Translations under genes and position numbers: made by a program
Part shown: piece after piece, positions 22,392-36,100 of the stretch
Position numbering within the stretch: the first letter of the stretch is position 1
Layout of the letters: each line of letters begins with the position of its first letter
NCBI GenBank assembly: GCA_002633005.1
Contig: NMRA01000931.1
Span: 1 to 64,000 of the forward strand
From: Phoronis australis
Lineage: Eukaryota > Phoronida > Phoronidae
Length of the DNA stretch: 64,000 nucleotides
Direction of reading: 5' to 3'
The notes under the pieces: model-generated
Database searches by the model: none
Told to the model about the DNA's origin: nothing
What the model saw: the letters and a program-made list of their open reading frames with translations, nothing else

Positions 22392-24897
22392 AATAACCCG
22401 CCGTGATAAGCCACCTAATAGAGTCTGGTCTGAAGCAATAACGAGTCTTTTCCATGTTTGTAAATCATAGGAGACACAATTAGAAAACAGGTTCACAATG
22501 GCAAATGGTCCAAATCAAATGTTAGGTTTTGTGGCGGAAGGTGGGTTTATAGCCGTTAAACGCAATGCTGATTGAAGCTGCCTTGGTTAGCTGGTAAAAC
22601 AAGAAAAGCATAAGCTTTTCATTCTTATACACCATGATGAGATTCTAATTCCGACACAACAGGCTATGCATGCACACATCATTTTTGAATTTTTGGGTCT
22701 GCCAATCTCAATAAACTCTGAAGCGTTTTTTAAGTCGCTAATGGTTTCGAGATTCTTGTAAGTAACGGTGAGGAGTACTGTGAAACCATTTAACATGAAG
22801 CCTAATACGTTTTTCGTTTTTCAATTAAACAGGGCGACATGCCGCTTTAAAGTTGCATAAGAATCTTGAATTTAGCTAATTTAGAAACACCCTAGCTCTG
22901 AAGCGGCTGATAGGATTTATGAAACTTTCAGATACTATGCCTTATACACTAGTGATCCCTAAACTAACCACTGTCAGGAGTTCGGTTTTTAAAATGTTTC
23001 ACGTTTGCATGAGGGACTATCAACATTAAGACTTCTATGATTTTCGCTCACGAAAAACATAAATTTGCATAAAACGAAAACGAAATATTTTTCGAAAACT
23101 GTAACAGCGTTTTCAAGATTTCATATCATCTTGAACATTCGATATCACATAACATTGATCAGGTTATCTTGATGATGTCGTTGCTTTGCTACCAAAGCGA
23201 TCTTCTTCAGTCAGCAATCTAATTATAAATGTTGTCTACGTGCAGGAAATATGTGTTTTTATTGAGTTAAAGTCTGTAGTTTTGTTCATATTTAGCTAAA
23301 TTCATAGACAATAAGGTGCTAATATAACTTAAGGTTGTGCACAACTTTGGGAACAAGTCTGCGTATTCAGCTAAATATGTCAGAAAGTAGGAAGCCAGTG
23401 GAATTTTATATTTAATTTCGTCATATGAATGTCATGATGTTTGTTCATCATCGCCACCACCATCATCATATTCGTCATCTTTGTCATCATCTCCGTCCTT
23501 GTCTTTTCAGTTAATTTCGCCAAGTGTCGCTCAAGACTGTAGCCTATTTCTTACTGATTTCGGACTTCTACGTTCGTCATGTGTATGTTATTATTACTTC
23601 TATTGTTCATGCTTGCCACCATCGTCGGCATATTCGTCATCTTCGTCGTCATCTTTATCGCCATCTTTTTGGTTAATTTCGCCAAGTGTCGCTACTCGGA
23701 GCGCTTTCATTTTTAATTTGGTCACGTCATCATGTATTTCATTAAAAATTAGCAAAATAAAAATTTGCATTGATTGCAAAACAACGGTATCAATAACATA
23801 ACCAAAGTTTATTTAAAATTAAAAATCTCAAAAAAACCTGTTTCTAAAATCTCGCATCCCTTTCGTTTTAAGTAACTTTAGATTTTTTTCGTGAAAAAAG
23901 TCCTATTTTATAGCCCCTCATGTAAATGTGGAACACTTGAAAAACCGAATTGGAGAACAGAGCATAAAGCATATCTCATTGAAAGTTTCATGATCCGAAG
24001 TTAGTTAAATTTTGAATATTTTTGTATGGTCCTGCCTGACCTTAAATTTTGAGCATAAATAAACAGACGCCCCTCGCGTGAAAAATCTCAACCGAGCCAG
24101 TGGGCTAACTGAAAAATACAACTAATCTTTCTTGAAACGCTTTCTGTACTCAACAATCATTCCGTTCTGTTTTGCCGCGGGCGGAGACAACCCTCTTTTG
24201 CAAGTCATAAATCAAAAGCGGTTCAACTAAAGCCTCTGCACCCCTGCAGCCCTGCCTTGTGGCCGTCAAACGAACGCTTTCTAATCACTGAATAAAGAAT
24301 AAAAAGTGAAAACATCTCGTCACCAAGTGACTGCCTTCAATGCTTATGGCGTAGGAATGGTAAAAGTAAATGATACGATTTTAGATTGAGATACTGTCGA
24401 TAACCTGAAGTACTTTCGGATGTTGGCGGTGTACAGTATCGATATTTTACGAAACCGCCGTTTCATTATTCAGCATCCTGTAAAATTACGTGTCCGAGAG
24501 AGCTCAGTTCGAAACTGTTATAAAATATTGTTTCAGTTCCACCGAATACAGACGTACATGTAGGTGTAACGACACGCCAGCGTTATCGTGTAAGTTCATT
24601 CGAAACCATGTTATCTCCGTCCGCCACGTATAAATTGTCATCGGAAACGGGACATTTAAGACAAATAATCGGTTAATTATCTTTAGCAGGTTTCGTGACT
24701 AATCGCTAGCGGAATCGACCATATTGTTTTTGTTTCGCTGACGCATGACGCTCTCGTGATAGCGAGGGCCACTCCGTCGAAGGGCTGAACACGAGTCGAA
24801 ATGGCGCGACGTTGTCATCAAAAAATCCGCGCGACCTGCACGAAAATTCGTGCATCTGAAATGCGCGAGTTCTTACTGGTGGTTATTTCTTCCGTAA
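22392..24897 (+). repeat. Large duplicated segment 1, right copy
   Basis: Matches 20017-22330 end to end. The only large difference is a 192-bp block at 23020-23211 absent from the left copy. Beyond 24897 the sequence continues as unique DNA (ATGGGACAGCC...), as expected if this contig start overlapped the previous contig's end. Confidence 0.9.
23020..23211. mobile_element. 192-bp insertion present in only one copy of duplicated segment 1
   Basis: The empty site in the other copy reads GGGACTA|CAGCAATC (20645/20646). The insert runs from TCAACATTAAGACTTC to GCGATCTTCTTCAGT. Read on the - strand it begins ACTGAAGAAGATCGC, then a GCTTTG..CAAAGC stem and CATCATCAAG; this layout resembles the ends of Penelope-like elements, but that is only a resemblance. 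No target duplication is obvious. Confidence 0.55.
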
Positions 24898-26792
24898 ATG
24901 GGACAGCCTATGCAACAGAATTTGCAAATAAATTGTGAAATCGCACACCAAAATTGCATGGCACCCCTTCCGATGACGTAAGGTAATAGTGCACTTTCAG
25001 CAAAGGGTGAATAATCCTCAGATTGACAAAACCTTTCAGAGAAAGTTTTAATCTGATTTTGGCCTGCTCTGAAACTTTTTGTACAGCCCTAGCCGTAGGC
25101 TATTTCATGATCGACTTGTCAAAAACATAATTGCGTTTCCTTCATGTATGCCCGTAAAAGTTCGTGTATCTAGGGTGGATAGCCCGCCCCCAGCCTCTCA
25201 TGTTCAATACCGGTTGCTAGGTAAACTTTTTAGTACTATTCTTGTATTTGAAAGAAATTTCCCTATGGATACACAATTGATGCTCTAAACTATACGAGGC
25301 TGTGAAAATTTGTACATTTTCCGATTTTGTGTATGACAGTAATGTTCGGGGAGAGAGTACTTGAAACATCGTCGACGGAACGTCAACGACAGAAAGTGAA
25401 CAATAAGGGGAAAAAATGAACAATAAGGGGAAAAATGTATAGGTTGACCTTTTATAACACGTGTATGTTTTTGGAAAGCTATGCGAAGTATTTTCATGCC
25501 TATGTTTTATTTTACTTTAATTCGTTCTGGTGCCAATTTACCCGTCGGGGGGACTCGGGACACTACTTCGTGGTCAAACGTCTGCAAGGCGTGGAAAATG
25601 GATGGTTCCAACAAGGTTTACTTTGCTTATATTCAAGAATGAAGATTGGCAGATTTGTTCTTAATTTTGAAGATGGTTACTGTTCTCTGCTATGTGCTAT
25701 GATCTTTCATTTCAACGAAAAAATATCAATTTTATCCAAGGCACGTTTCGCACGAGCCCCTGCCTTATGCTCCTTTTCTGTTGCCACACTATATGAATAA
25801 AAAGAATGTAAACCGTTTGTCGCCACTCTGCTTATATTTATGGTACATCCGGTGAACTTCGCAATCAAATAAATATCAGATTTGCATTAGACAAAAGTGG
25901 TTTAAAATTGACACGAAAGCTCTTATACGCAGTTCTGACCTTGCCGAGTCCTTCACTAAACATCATGAACGATTGGAAATAAACTTGAACTCGATAAATC
26001 CTGCGTGGCTACCAGCGTCTCACGCATTTCATTGATTTCGTTCATGCCCACAGGGCGAAGCCGTGAACGACACGTCGTGTGTCGACTACGTAATGGCGGC
26101 ACATATCATTTACGATATTTATTAGCAGTCGTCGGCTCGCACTTGTGTGATAAAACAAAAATTGCGTTCGTGCCGACACGGGTATGTTTCCGCTTGCGCA
26201 TAAGTGTCGTAAACAATCTTGAGCGAGTAATTCCTTGCATGCATTAAACATAACTTTCAGCGGCAGAGATTGCGTGCGGCTCGTAGCTACAAAATTCCTC
26301 ATAATCAATCTTTAATTAGTGCCGTGCGCTGTTAAGAAAAGCTATAAAATTTACGGGCGATTAAAGGGGGTCTTGATGGTTCGTTTTATTCTCATTGTTG
26401 TCAAGCGATCGTGAAAACGTTTACAAAATTCTAGCGCGTTCTCCCTGGGATTTGTTGTTGTGACGTCAATGGGTGTTGAAATTGTAAGCGTCAGCGATAG
26501 ACAGACACGGTCGTTGAATGTGGTAATGTAATTTACGGAGAGTTATCGTCGGTTCGTTCACAAAACCAATATTAATCAATTAGGCCGATTCAATGCGCGT
26601 TTGTGTCGCGTCTCGGTCTCAAACTTTTATCGAAGAGGAAGCGTTCGGTGCGACTCTTTGTTCGGGTCCGCTGTTATTTATATCAATATATCGGCTAGTC
26701 ACGATTTGTGGACTTAATCCGACGTCCGGGTCGATGTCATTAGCGGAAACTGCCAGTTTGACCTATCAGTGAGACGACATCGACGGAGAAGG
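24898..26792 (+). promoter_or_regulatory. Upstream region / probable promoter of the SAMD11-like gene
   Basis: Non-coding sequence between the duplicated segment and the SAND exon. It becomes visibly less repetitive after about 25800. A TAATCC homeodomain-type site lies at 26715-26720, about 75 bp before the proposed ATG, and another at 25012-25017. No TATA box at a defined distance and no mapped start site can be claimed; a further 5' exon spliced at a pyrimidine-poor CAG at 26769 remains possible. Confidence 0.4.
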
Positions 26793-27179
26793 ATGGAGGT
26801 CTGTGCGAGTGCGCCAGTTCACGGGGGTCGCGTCAAAACGGGCGCCTGGATCAACGGTTCATCTGCCTGCTCGGATACCTATCTCAAACCAATTTACAAG
26901 CACGGCGAAGTTATTTTAGAAGTTGAGTGTGGGGAAAACAAGGGACTCTTGTATTTATCAAGACTGTGCCAGGGAAGCCGTGGACCGTGCATATACTTCG
27001 GAAACAGTTTTTTAACTCCCAACGAGTTTCAGTACGTGAGCGGAAGGGAGACAGCTAAAGACTGGAAACGTTCCATCCGTCACCACGGGAAGAGCATCAA
27101 ACTATTGTTATCTAAAGGCTTGCTGTGTGTCCACCCGACTGTCTGCGATTGTGTGGGGTGTAAAACCAACGGGCATATG
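26793..27179 (+). CDS. SAMD11: SAMD11-like exon 1: SAND domain
   Basis: The ATG at 26793 has purines around it (AGGATGG) and is the only ATG before the domain. 129 codons end at ATG|GTAAGG (27179/27180), a strong donor. Conserved blocks: VECGENKGLLYLSRLCQGS, TPNEFQYVSGRETAKDWKRS, then HHGKSIK and VHPTVCDCVGC. The KDWK core contacts DNA in SAND domains. The open frame extends eight codons upstream without an ATG, so an upstream exon joined at 26769 cannot be excluded. Confidence 0.92.
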
Positions 27180-30100
27180 GTAAGGGCACAAGGCCAAGGG
27201 TGTACACTTCGCTAGGCAGCCGGATCTTCATGGTTCAATACTTTCTTTTCTTGGTTATTGGTTTGATAAACCCCACTTGTGCGTCGAGTGGTGTAGGCGT
27301 TAATTAGGATTAGTCCTACCATTGAAACAGCTATTTTTTATTTATTTCATTTCAAATCCAGAGCCTATATGTCGAGTTTTAACTTTTTTTGATCCTCTGC
27401 GGTTCTTGTTGACGGGTCCGGCTGGCGGCTGTTTAATGTGTCCTGTTTTTTATTTTATTCACTGTCATTTTAGGTGTAGTAAGAAAGCTGACTTATAGCA
27501 ATGCGCAAGTTAGTTTGCACAAATCTTTGAATTGTGATATATGTATTCTTGTTTTCCCTTCCATTATTCATAGACGTATTGGGATTAAGTTTGTTTCGCC
27601 ATACTCACGAGCATGATTCCGGCAAGCCCGTAAACCTTTTCTGGTCAGTGCACGCTGTTTCGTTCTTAACACGTCATCATGTAATGCTTTTAAATTTCAT
27701 AAACGATTATGGACTGCAAATTTAGACATCGCCGAAGAAAAGTGGATCGGTTGACTAGAAAACGGGCGACACATGCTTTGCCAGAAGTTATTTTATTTTG
27801 ATGGTTGTTATATGGATAATAATGAGGATAAAAGGTCTCCGTAAATTCCAGACAAAAAAGTGTAATCGGATATCGAGACTGACTGGCTGCCGGCGCTGCA
27901 TGTTACGGGGCGGAGTTATCGCCTTGTGTCGGCGCGATTTAGTTTGTTTTCTTTCACCAGTCCGATCCTGTTTATTCTCCGGTCACGTTTTCAAGATCTA
28001 ATTTTATATGCTTGGGTTAATGTTAATCGTGATATTATTAAAACATCGATATCTCACCGCGCGCGTTATTTCTTAAACACAAATTACGTGCCTCCGCGGT
28101 ACTTGTACCCATTTCATGAATCCACATAAAATAGTTTTCGATCGTTAATGCTGTCTCCGTAATTATCTATTTATTACGACTCTTGCGCCGCGATTTAGTT
28201 TTCCTGTTAACGGATTGGCGGTGTACCCACGGTTTATACGAAGTGGATCAGCCTCAAATTTTGTCGCTCGCCATACGTTTCTCTCAGTCAAAATAACATC
28301 TTTTTCTTAGGATGTTGCTGACAAGTTCTTCTGCGTATACAATTTTTCTTTCGTATCCATGAAATAGTTCTAATCATTAGCTTCCTTACGAGTCGTACTA
28401 ATGCCGCGTTCAGTGCAAAGAAGTAGGCGCTACTTGCGTTCCACTCGTAAGCACCCCCCATCCCCCAATTCCCGCCTAGGTCCATTTTGTAGTGAATCGG
28501 TTTTCGTCACGAGTCCATCAACTATGTTGCTTAGTGACTAAATGAAGGATGTGTAACACTCAGTCGATTGGCGATCCTGGGCGCGTGACTTGGCGTCAGT
28601 AATGACGTCACAGCGTTCAATGTTTTCTTTCCAAATGCGTTGGTATATGGTGGAGAAGAGTAAATTCTAAAAAAGGACAGTCTGTAACAATGAGTACTAT
28701 AAACACCGGTAACTTAGGGTCGACTGTGGTTAGTTACACCGACGAAAAAATCTACTGAAAGAGAGACGGAAGATCAAAGCAAACAACGTCAAGATACCAT
28801 TGTCCGCCTTGTCCTGCATGTAAAGTGTGCTTTTTTCTCATTTGCTGTATTGTACTTGATATGACGCACGGACGAAACATGTATATGATTCTACGTTTAT
28901 GTTAACCTTTTTAGTCCCTGTTTCCACCCAACGCCTTCACAATGCGAATTCCATCTCGCTACGAGACTTTACTCAAGTGACATTTTCCTTATCGCTTACT
29001 CATCGCGCTCAGCTACGAACTTCGGCGCATATTTTTATAACTGATTAGCGAAATGCGCAAAACGTGTGCTTGTAATGAGGGCTGCTTGATCGCTCTTAAA
29101 TGTAATGCTAAAATTTCCCGCCGTCCTACCAGCGTGATATCACCGGGTTACATTCGTTTTGAGCAGTGAATTTATTGCAAGATTCCGATGAGTTGAAATC
29201 CGTTTTCCGATACATCATTCAAAGACATACACTTGGTGCCAAAATTTTAATTTTAATACCTAGCCTTTCTATTGTCTCATTCTAATGCTTGAGCACTTAC
29301 GGATGTTGCGATCTGACGTTATTCGAAAAACAGAGCTTTTACTGCGCCTTCATGGTTCAGCCGTTCTCCTGTATTCGTTATTTCGTTGCGATTTATGGCT
29401 TCTCGGGACGATTTACTAACTGACGTCATAAGAAGCTATTTCGTTACGACGACGTGACTGGAAGTGTCAAATGTGAATAGCTTTTGGCACGGCACTTTGA
29501 AATGGTAATAATTGCTTCGATAAGTATGCTAATTTCCTAACGCAAGGTTTTGTATGCGTGTCCCGGACGTGTGTTGCGGAATAAACTGTTCCCAATACGA
29601 CTGTAATTGGTCGTGAAAGCTTGGTCCCGTCTCTTGCGTCGACTTGCCCATGAGTGCTGTTCCTGCTTGTATTCCCTGGGGAGTACGGGTACGACCCACA
29701 GATTTTGTTACCTCGCGTTCAGATATAGGTCGCAAAGAAAATTTCAAATCAAAGGGTCACATAATGTAAACAAATCAGAATAAACAATGTCCTAATTTGT
29801 GATTTCCTAAATAACATTTCAAGACGATGAATACGTGGAGTGCTGTAGGAATCCCTCCCCCTGGCGAAGTGGAAAGGTAACTCTCCTGCTAAAAATCTGG
29901 ATGGACTAAAGAGCACATTGTAAATGTAACCCGCGAAACGCGACAGGGTGACTCGTTCACGCTTCTCTCGGATTTTTGGATTGTGTCCCTCTTGGCATGC
30001 ATCATCATAGAGATTTCGTGTTGTTGCAGTGTTGTATACGAATAATTTGACCAAAATCTGTTCGTACGACTGCTACTACGATGTCGTCCTCATCCGTATT

Positions 30101-33100
30101 TAAATGAGCCGGTAATTGATAACATGTTGGCGATAACGTGGATTATTTTTCACCTTAATCCGGATTCCTGATAGGATTGCGCAAATGCCGTTCGCTTTCA
30201 ACGTCATTGGCTTGTATAATTATTACATCCTTCGTCAAATAATCCGCAGTTTCCATTCTTCTTTGTCTCGTTAGACTTGCGTGGCTGAATGCCGTAGCAC
30301 AGGGTATTGTTTTCTTTGGCGATCGGAGTCCGTGACTGCCAAGTGCGGCAGGTGTTGTCAGAAGCTTCGTACACATTACGTAGATTCCATTCGTCGATCC
30401 TATGTAAAATCGCCAGAGGATTACATGAAATGTGCTCAGTCCATCAATAAATTTTTGCCGTCAGTTGACCTATTTTCTTTATAGTTCAATTTTTATCGTT
30501 TCATCCGGTTGAACTCAAATAATCCTTGATTTCCGTTGGGTTAATTTAGGCTACAAGGGAGCTACACATAGTTGTATTTCGTTTTTATTATATCTATTTA
30601 GTAAAAACTACCAAAAGTGATTATTCGTTAACTCGTTATTTATTGTAAGCAGTTCTATCGCCTTGCTGTCCATCTGTCTTCTCTCGGAGCCATTTTCTTC
30701 CGATTTCCGGTTTCTTGGCAGATATTGAAGGTGATGCTGACGAGCCGTTATTACAGATTACAAAACTGAAAGCTGAAATCGATTAACGGTCGCACACGCC
30801 GTGAAATTGTTCGCGATCTTATCCTCTGCTAATTAATTTTCTGCGCTTTACGGATAAATATTTCAATTAATTTGCAATAGGCCAAATCGATAATATCCGA
30901 ACACGCCGCTGTTATGATTATCGACCTCTTTTGTCTTGCACCCTGCAAAAACAAACTTCGCTGCAACTGTCGGTCGTAGCACCAATAACGGAATTTGCGG
31001 CGCGATAAAATATCTCTATTGTTCGGCGTTAATTAACTTGCGATCGATAGATTTGAAGAGAGTCGTCGCAAAATGATCTATCGACAGACCGTACGAGTAG
31101 ATACTTTCAATAAAGAAATTTACCCTGGCCAACCAACCATCTGTCCGCCCGAAGTTAAATGGTATTTCGCCGCGATCAATAGGTCCGTATTGATCTCCGC
31201 GGCTTTCCTTATGAAGAATTGCAGAAAATCTTAAGGCACTCAGGATTCAGCTACACCAGTGCGAATGCTGGTTCACCAACGTTTCTCTTAGTTACTTAAA
31301 ACGGTTGTAAGCCCGCCTAAGATAACTTACCGTTATGAAATTGGTCTCAACATTTTCCGTAGTCAAAAGAGGTTTTTTGTGCTTGGAAAGAACTGACCGC
31401 TGCTTTTTGCTAGACACCAGACTCTTAAGTTGACCTGTCACGGCGTGACATTATCTCGAGGAATAACCAACTGCCAGTTTCTTGTAAAGTCAAAAATTCC
31501 TTATTATCTGAGTAAGGGGAACAACTTGAGACGAATTAGTGCTAGAATATTTGTTGACAGTCACCTCTCCGATTAAGGCCCTGAGCGGTTTTCACTAACT
31601 TTATTCTATCTTATATTTTTGCTCCTTGAAATTGAATCTAGGCGCAGAAAATACTTGACAAAAACGCAAAATTGGCACTTTTTAGCCCCAAACCACCACT
31701 TGCCTGTCAATGCTCTGCACAAGCCAAAACTAGATTTCGAAACCAAACTTATTACTGATTAGTATAAATAAATATGTCCTAAAAATGCTGCCATCAAATA
31801 GGCCGATACTATGCAATGGTGCATTGTTTGAGGGCTGCTTGAAATTGCAACTGGTTGATCAGCCATTGTAAGGCATTGCAAAGCAGGGGACCGCCATTTT
31901 GAAACAAGGTAATTTACATGTACAGCCGAGCTAGTGGACTTTTCTGAACAAGCTCACAAAAAGTCTTGCCAAACGGATGTGCAAACTGACCGCAGCTATA
32001 GGTCTAACATGGATGCTGCCTCCTCTCGACATAGCTAGTTCATGTACCTGTACAGTGTCTCCACCAAAGCAGTTCGTCAGCATGAGAGCGTTTTTGAGCT
32101 GTCTTACGTCACTACCTGAATGCATGGGAAGGGCCGTTCGTTATCTTGCTAGTGCCACCTGGTGGATTTAAGGTACCCCATTGCTTTCATACATAGTTCG
32201 AATGATGTCAAGTACACGAAAGCCCCAAAAGTTATGCGCACATTCCAAAAAATGTGATTGTATACGTCATTACAATTGAGAACGGTGAGAAGAAATCACT
32301 GTTGAAAATCATCGTATTTTGGTGAGAGCGATAGTACACGAAATCATGACCACCTAATTTCCGGTTTAAACCAATTCGCGCTACGTCTTCGTGCTTCCTG
32401 ATTCGTAAGTTGCAGATAAATCAATTGCGAGAGTATGTGAGACAGATCGGCAACTCGTTGTGATCACGGAAACCAAATTTCCGATTTTGCGCTTGATCAC
32501 GAAAAAATGTTCAGCTCATTTCCTGACCGGCCGTAATAAAAATTACCGCTAATCCCTCACCGACGGAATTCTCGTCACGTGACGATGACGTGTAACAGCT
32601 CATTTCAATTATTTGCTTACTTATTATTAAAATCATGGCCGTTTGTCTAAATAGCATTAACCGTGCGCTTCGCCAGATGGGTCTGGATAAGCAATCGCTA
32701 CATTTCCTTCGTAATCCGTAAATGCTTCATCGATTATCTTATCGCGTTAGCCTACGAAACAATACCGTGTAACAATACGCCGACGCCAGTCGTAATAGAT
32801 TAGCCCGCAGAAATGTGACTATACGGACATTGTTCTGTGATAAGAAAACGATAGTCGCCCACCGACGTTTGTCGAATTTTATCTCCTCGGTGAGTTCTCA
32901 AGTGTGTGCGTGAAGAATGGCCGTATCAACGACATCTTTGAACACCACTGGGTTGGAACTCACGTTTTGTTTTTAATACGGCGATTTAGACTTCCTGTTT
33001 ACGCGTGATAAAAAAACATGGACCAAGTGGAGTTCACTGATTGCTTCTAAGGGAATATTTATCCTCGATGACTTGATTTGTTTTAGTTTGAAGTTTGCAA

Positions 33101-36100
33101 TTTTGACTTCACGTAATTAGCTCAGTATTGGGTTTTTTAATAACATTTAATCTACTTCTAGTCGGATGATGAATAATATTTCAGTCACTATACTCATACT
33201 TAAAGAGTTCTATATTGGGCTCACGAAACTGACACATCGAATCGAAGCGGCGCGCCACTTTTGCCAACGTGTATAGAATGCGTGTTCACTCCTTTCCGAT
33301 TTTATTTATCAATCACGCGTTTTCCGTTTTTGACGACAGACTTGAGAATTTTATTTCTAATGATAAACATGAGGTGGTGTCGCGATGTTAGTCGTAGATC
33401 ACAGCGCACGTATGCGAATCGTTTAATAACGGGTGGCATCGGTTTTAAATGAATTCTACAAATGGTTGCCTTACTTCTGTTTTTAATGGAACTTTCGTGA
33501 TCCGGTATAATTAGACAATAATGGCAACTGAACAGTCATAAACAACTCGGAGTAAAACCGGAAGTAATGGCAATTTCAAACGGCGACATTTCGTGACTGT
33601 TATCACTATAACTAAACGTCATTTTTGTTAGCGGTGGATGATAAAATGATTAAAGTAAATCATCTGTAAAATCGTGTGCAGTTGATAACCACAAAATTGG
33701 AAAGCTTATATTTGGTTGACTTTGTAGTGAAGGGACTTTCGCTGTTGGCTAAGTTAACCGTATCTGTCAATTTTTTGAGATTGAGTTGAAACATGCTGGC
33801 GAAGTATGGATTGAAATGTTCGCGGCTTGGTTTCGGCATTTGAAGACTTATAAATCGATTTTGTATGTCGATTTACAAAAACGGCAAACAACTGATGTAT
33901 CATTTTTCGCCTGAGAACACATCAAACATTTGATCATCCAATTATTGGAAACATCGATTAATCGACAGACGTCGTCTTTTGTCTTGTCGAACATAAAATT
34001 TTAGGTAAAGCTCCAATACACAGCTTTATCAGTGTACTTTTCATAACTATCTATTGTAATTTATTTGAAAAGATTTCCTTAAATAAAAAAGCATTTTAAT
34101 AATTTAATAATGGGACAATAAAAACGAAAGAAAGTGATTATCTGAGGTTAATCTCAGTACATAATCGAACCTGGAAACCCCCTGCGTCCACAGCCAAACA
34201 CTCAGTGGATTTAAATCCCACTCGCTATTGGCAGAGCATTTTAAGCGTAGTTAACTGGAAATGTGATCGGCCTCGACTTCAGCCTATGTCTAGCAGACAA
34301 CCGTAAGAATTGGTAATTTGTAATGAAATCACAAAAACACAGCGGATTTCTGTTGTTTTACAGCTCTGGTCAAAGCTAACAACTTCAAGAAGTACATCCC
34401 AAAATGTGCTTTCGGCTGTAAAACCGATAATGCGCGTTGAATACCGTTTTTCATTCACACACTCGCTAGAAATAAAAACGGCTGTAAAAATAAATCACCT
34501 ATATCGTTGTAAGATCGGTCTCAAATTGTTGCTTAGTCTAACTAGATTTGATTTCTGAGTGGGCTGAGAAAGATCTAACGGTTTTGTTCCTGCTTGAGAC
34601 TAGGATCAGCAGTCGAGTTGGCTAATGTCACTTCGTGTCCTTGTCAATTTGTGCATGGTCTCCAGCAATAATGAAATGTCAGCTCTGTGGAAGCACTGGA
34701 ATCATTTCTCATTTGAGCAAGGAACAAGATGACATCAATTTTATACCGGTAAATAGTCTAAAGCAAGAGTTAGTTTCCTCCGGCTTTGTAACTTTCCGGT
34801 AAAGGGCAATGCGTCGCCAACCACCCCTCCCCCCAACAACTCCTCAAGAAAATGTTTTTTGTAAAACCAATTATGCAAAATACCAATACAGCCAAGAACA
34901 GCCATTCTTTGGATAAAAAAATGGTAACGCTGTTAGAGAATTCCTACAGTATTCCAACGAATGGCTGTGTTTGATTTGACTATTCACGGGTTCGTCCTTC
35001 TGACTAAGACGGCTTTAATAAACGAGACTGCTATTACGAGGATCCAATAGTTTCAGGTTTGCTCATTGAAAAATCTTTACTTGGCTTATTGATATCACGT
35101 TTTACTCGTGCCTACAGGGTAAAACTCGATCCACTGGAAAACGCGATACACACAAAGAGTTCCGGTATGACGTCGTTTTCCCAACCAACGAGCCGATTGT
35201 GGCATCAGACGCGGCATCTAGCGACAAGGAAGAAAAGGATTCTGACACGACGATGCCGTCACCGCAAAAGAATCACGCGCAAAGGTAAACAGTCGTACCA
35301 AACGCATATTTGTCTAGCTATGTTTCCTCCTGACTAGATTTCCCGTAACTTCCTTTAACAATGCACAACGAAGGTGCTTTTGTTTCTGAAATATGGAACG
35401 ATGTCTGAATGTTTTATCTCATGGATTATATAGTGTTTCAAAGACGATCTTTCATTGTTTGAAACGTTGCTTATATATACGCTCACTAGCGCTCAATCAG
35501 ATGTGTAAGTCTGGTAGTACACATCATGTTCCCTCAAGTTATTATTTCTCCAATATGTGAAAATTTCTTTTAACGTTTCCAGCAAGGTTAGTTTGCGCCG
35601 GCGTCATATTGAGCTAATTGTGTACGTGTGCATTTGTGCGAGTAGGTGTTTGAGTCTACTCTAATTTAAGCTACGGTGTTCTAATGTCATTGTAGCAACA
35701 TTTACGTAATGCTTGGTTCATAATGTGGCGTTGAAAAACTGTTTTCCTGAAATACATTTCCTCTATTTCAAGGACTGGAAAATTGTCGAGAATCATTGAA
35801 ACTCTCCGTACCTCTCGTGAGAAAGAAAACTTTGATCGAGTCGAGCAATCGGATGGTGTCCGTGACCGAGTCGAATATTCCGCACAAGTTCGCTTCCAAG
35901 GTAAAAATGTCCCATAATCCCAGAAGTTGACTGGTGAAACCAACCTCGCACAGAACGATAATTCTTTCATAAAGTTTGAACTGCTGTTGTTGATGTCAAC
36001 GTCAGTGTTACGCTGATTTATTGGAGGGCTTTCTTCAAGAGCTAGTGCGAAGACGAAAAATGTTTAATTCTTATTTCTGTTCATCTTAGGCCACTCAGAT

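Noticed and set aside
26769-26792. Extending the SAND exon eight codons upstream with a GTG start
   Set aside because: GTG starts are not expected in an animal nuclear gene; the first ATG is at 26793. Only kept as a possible spliced upstream extension.
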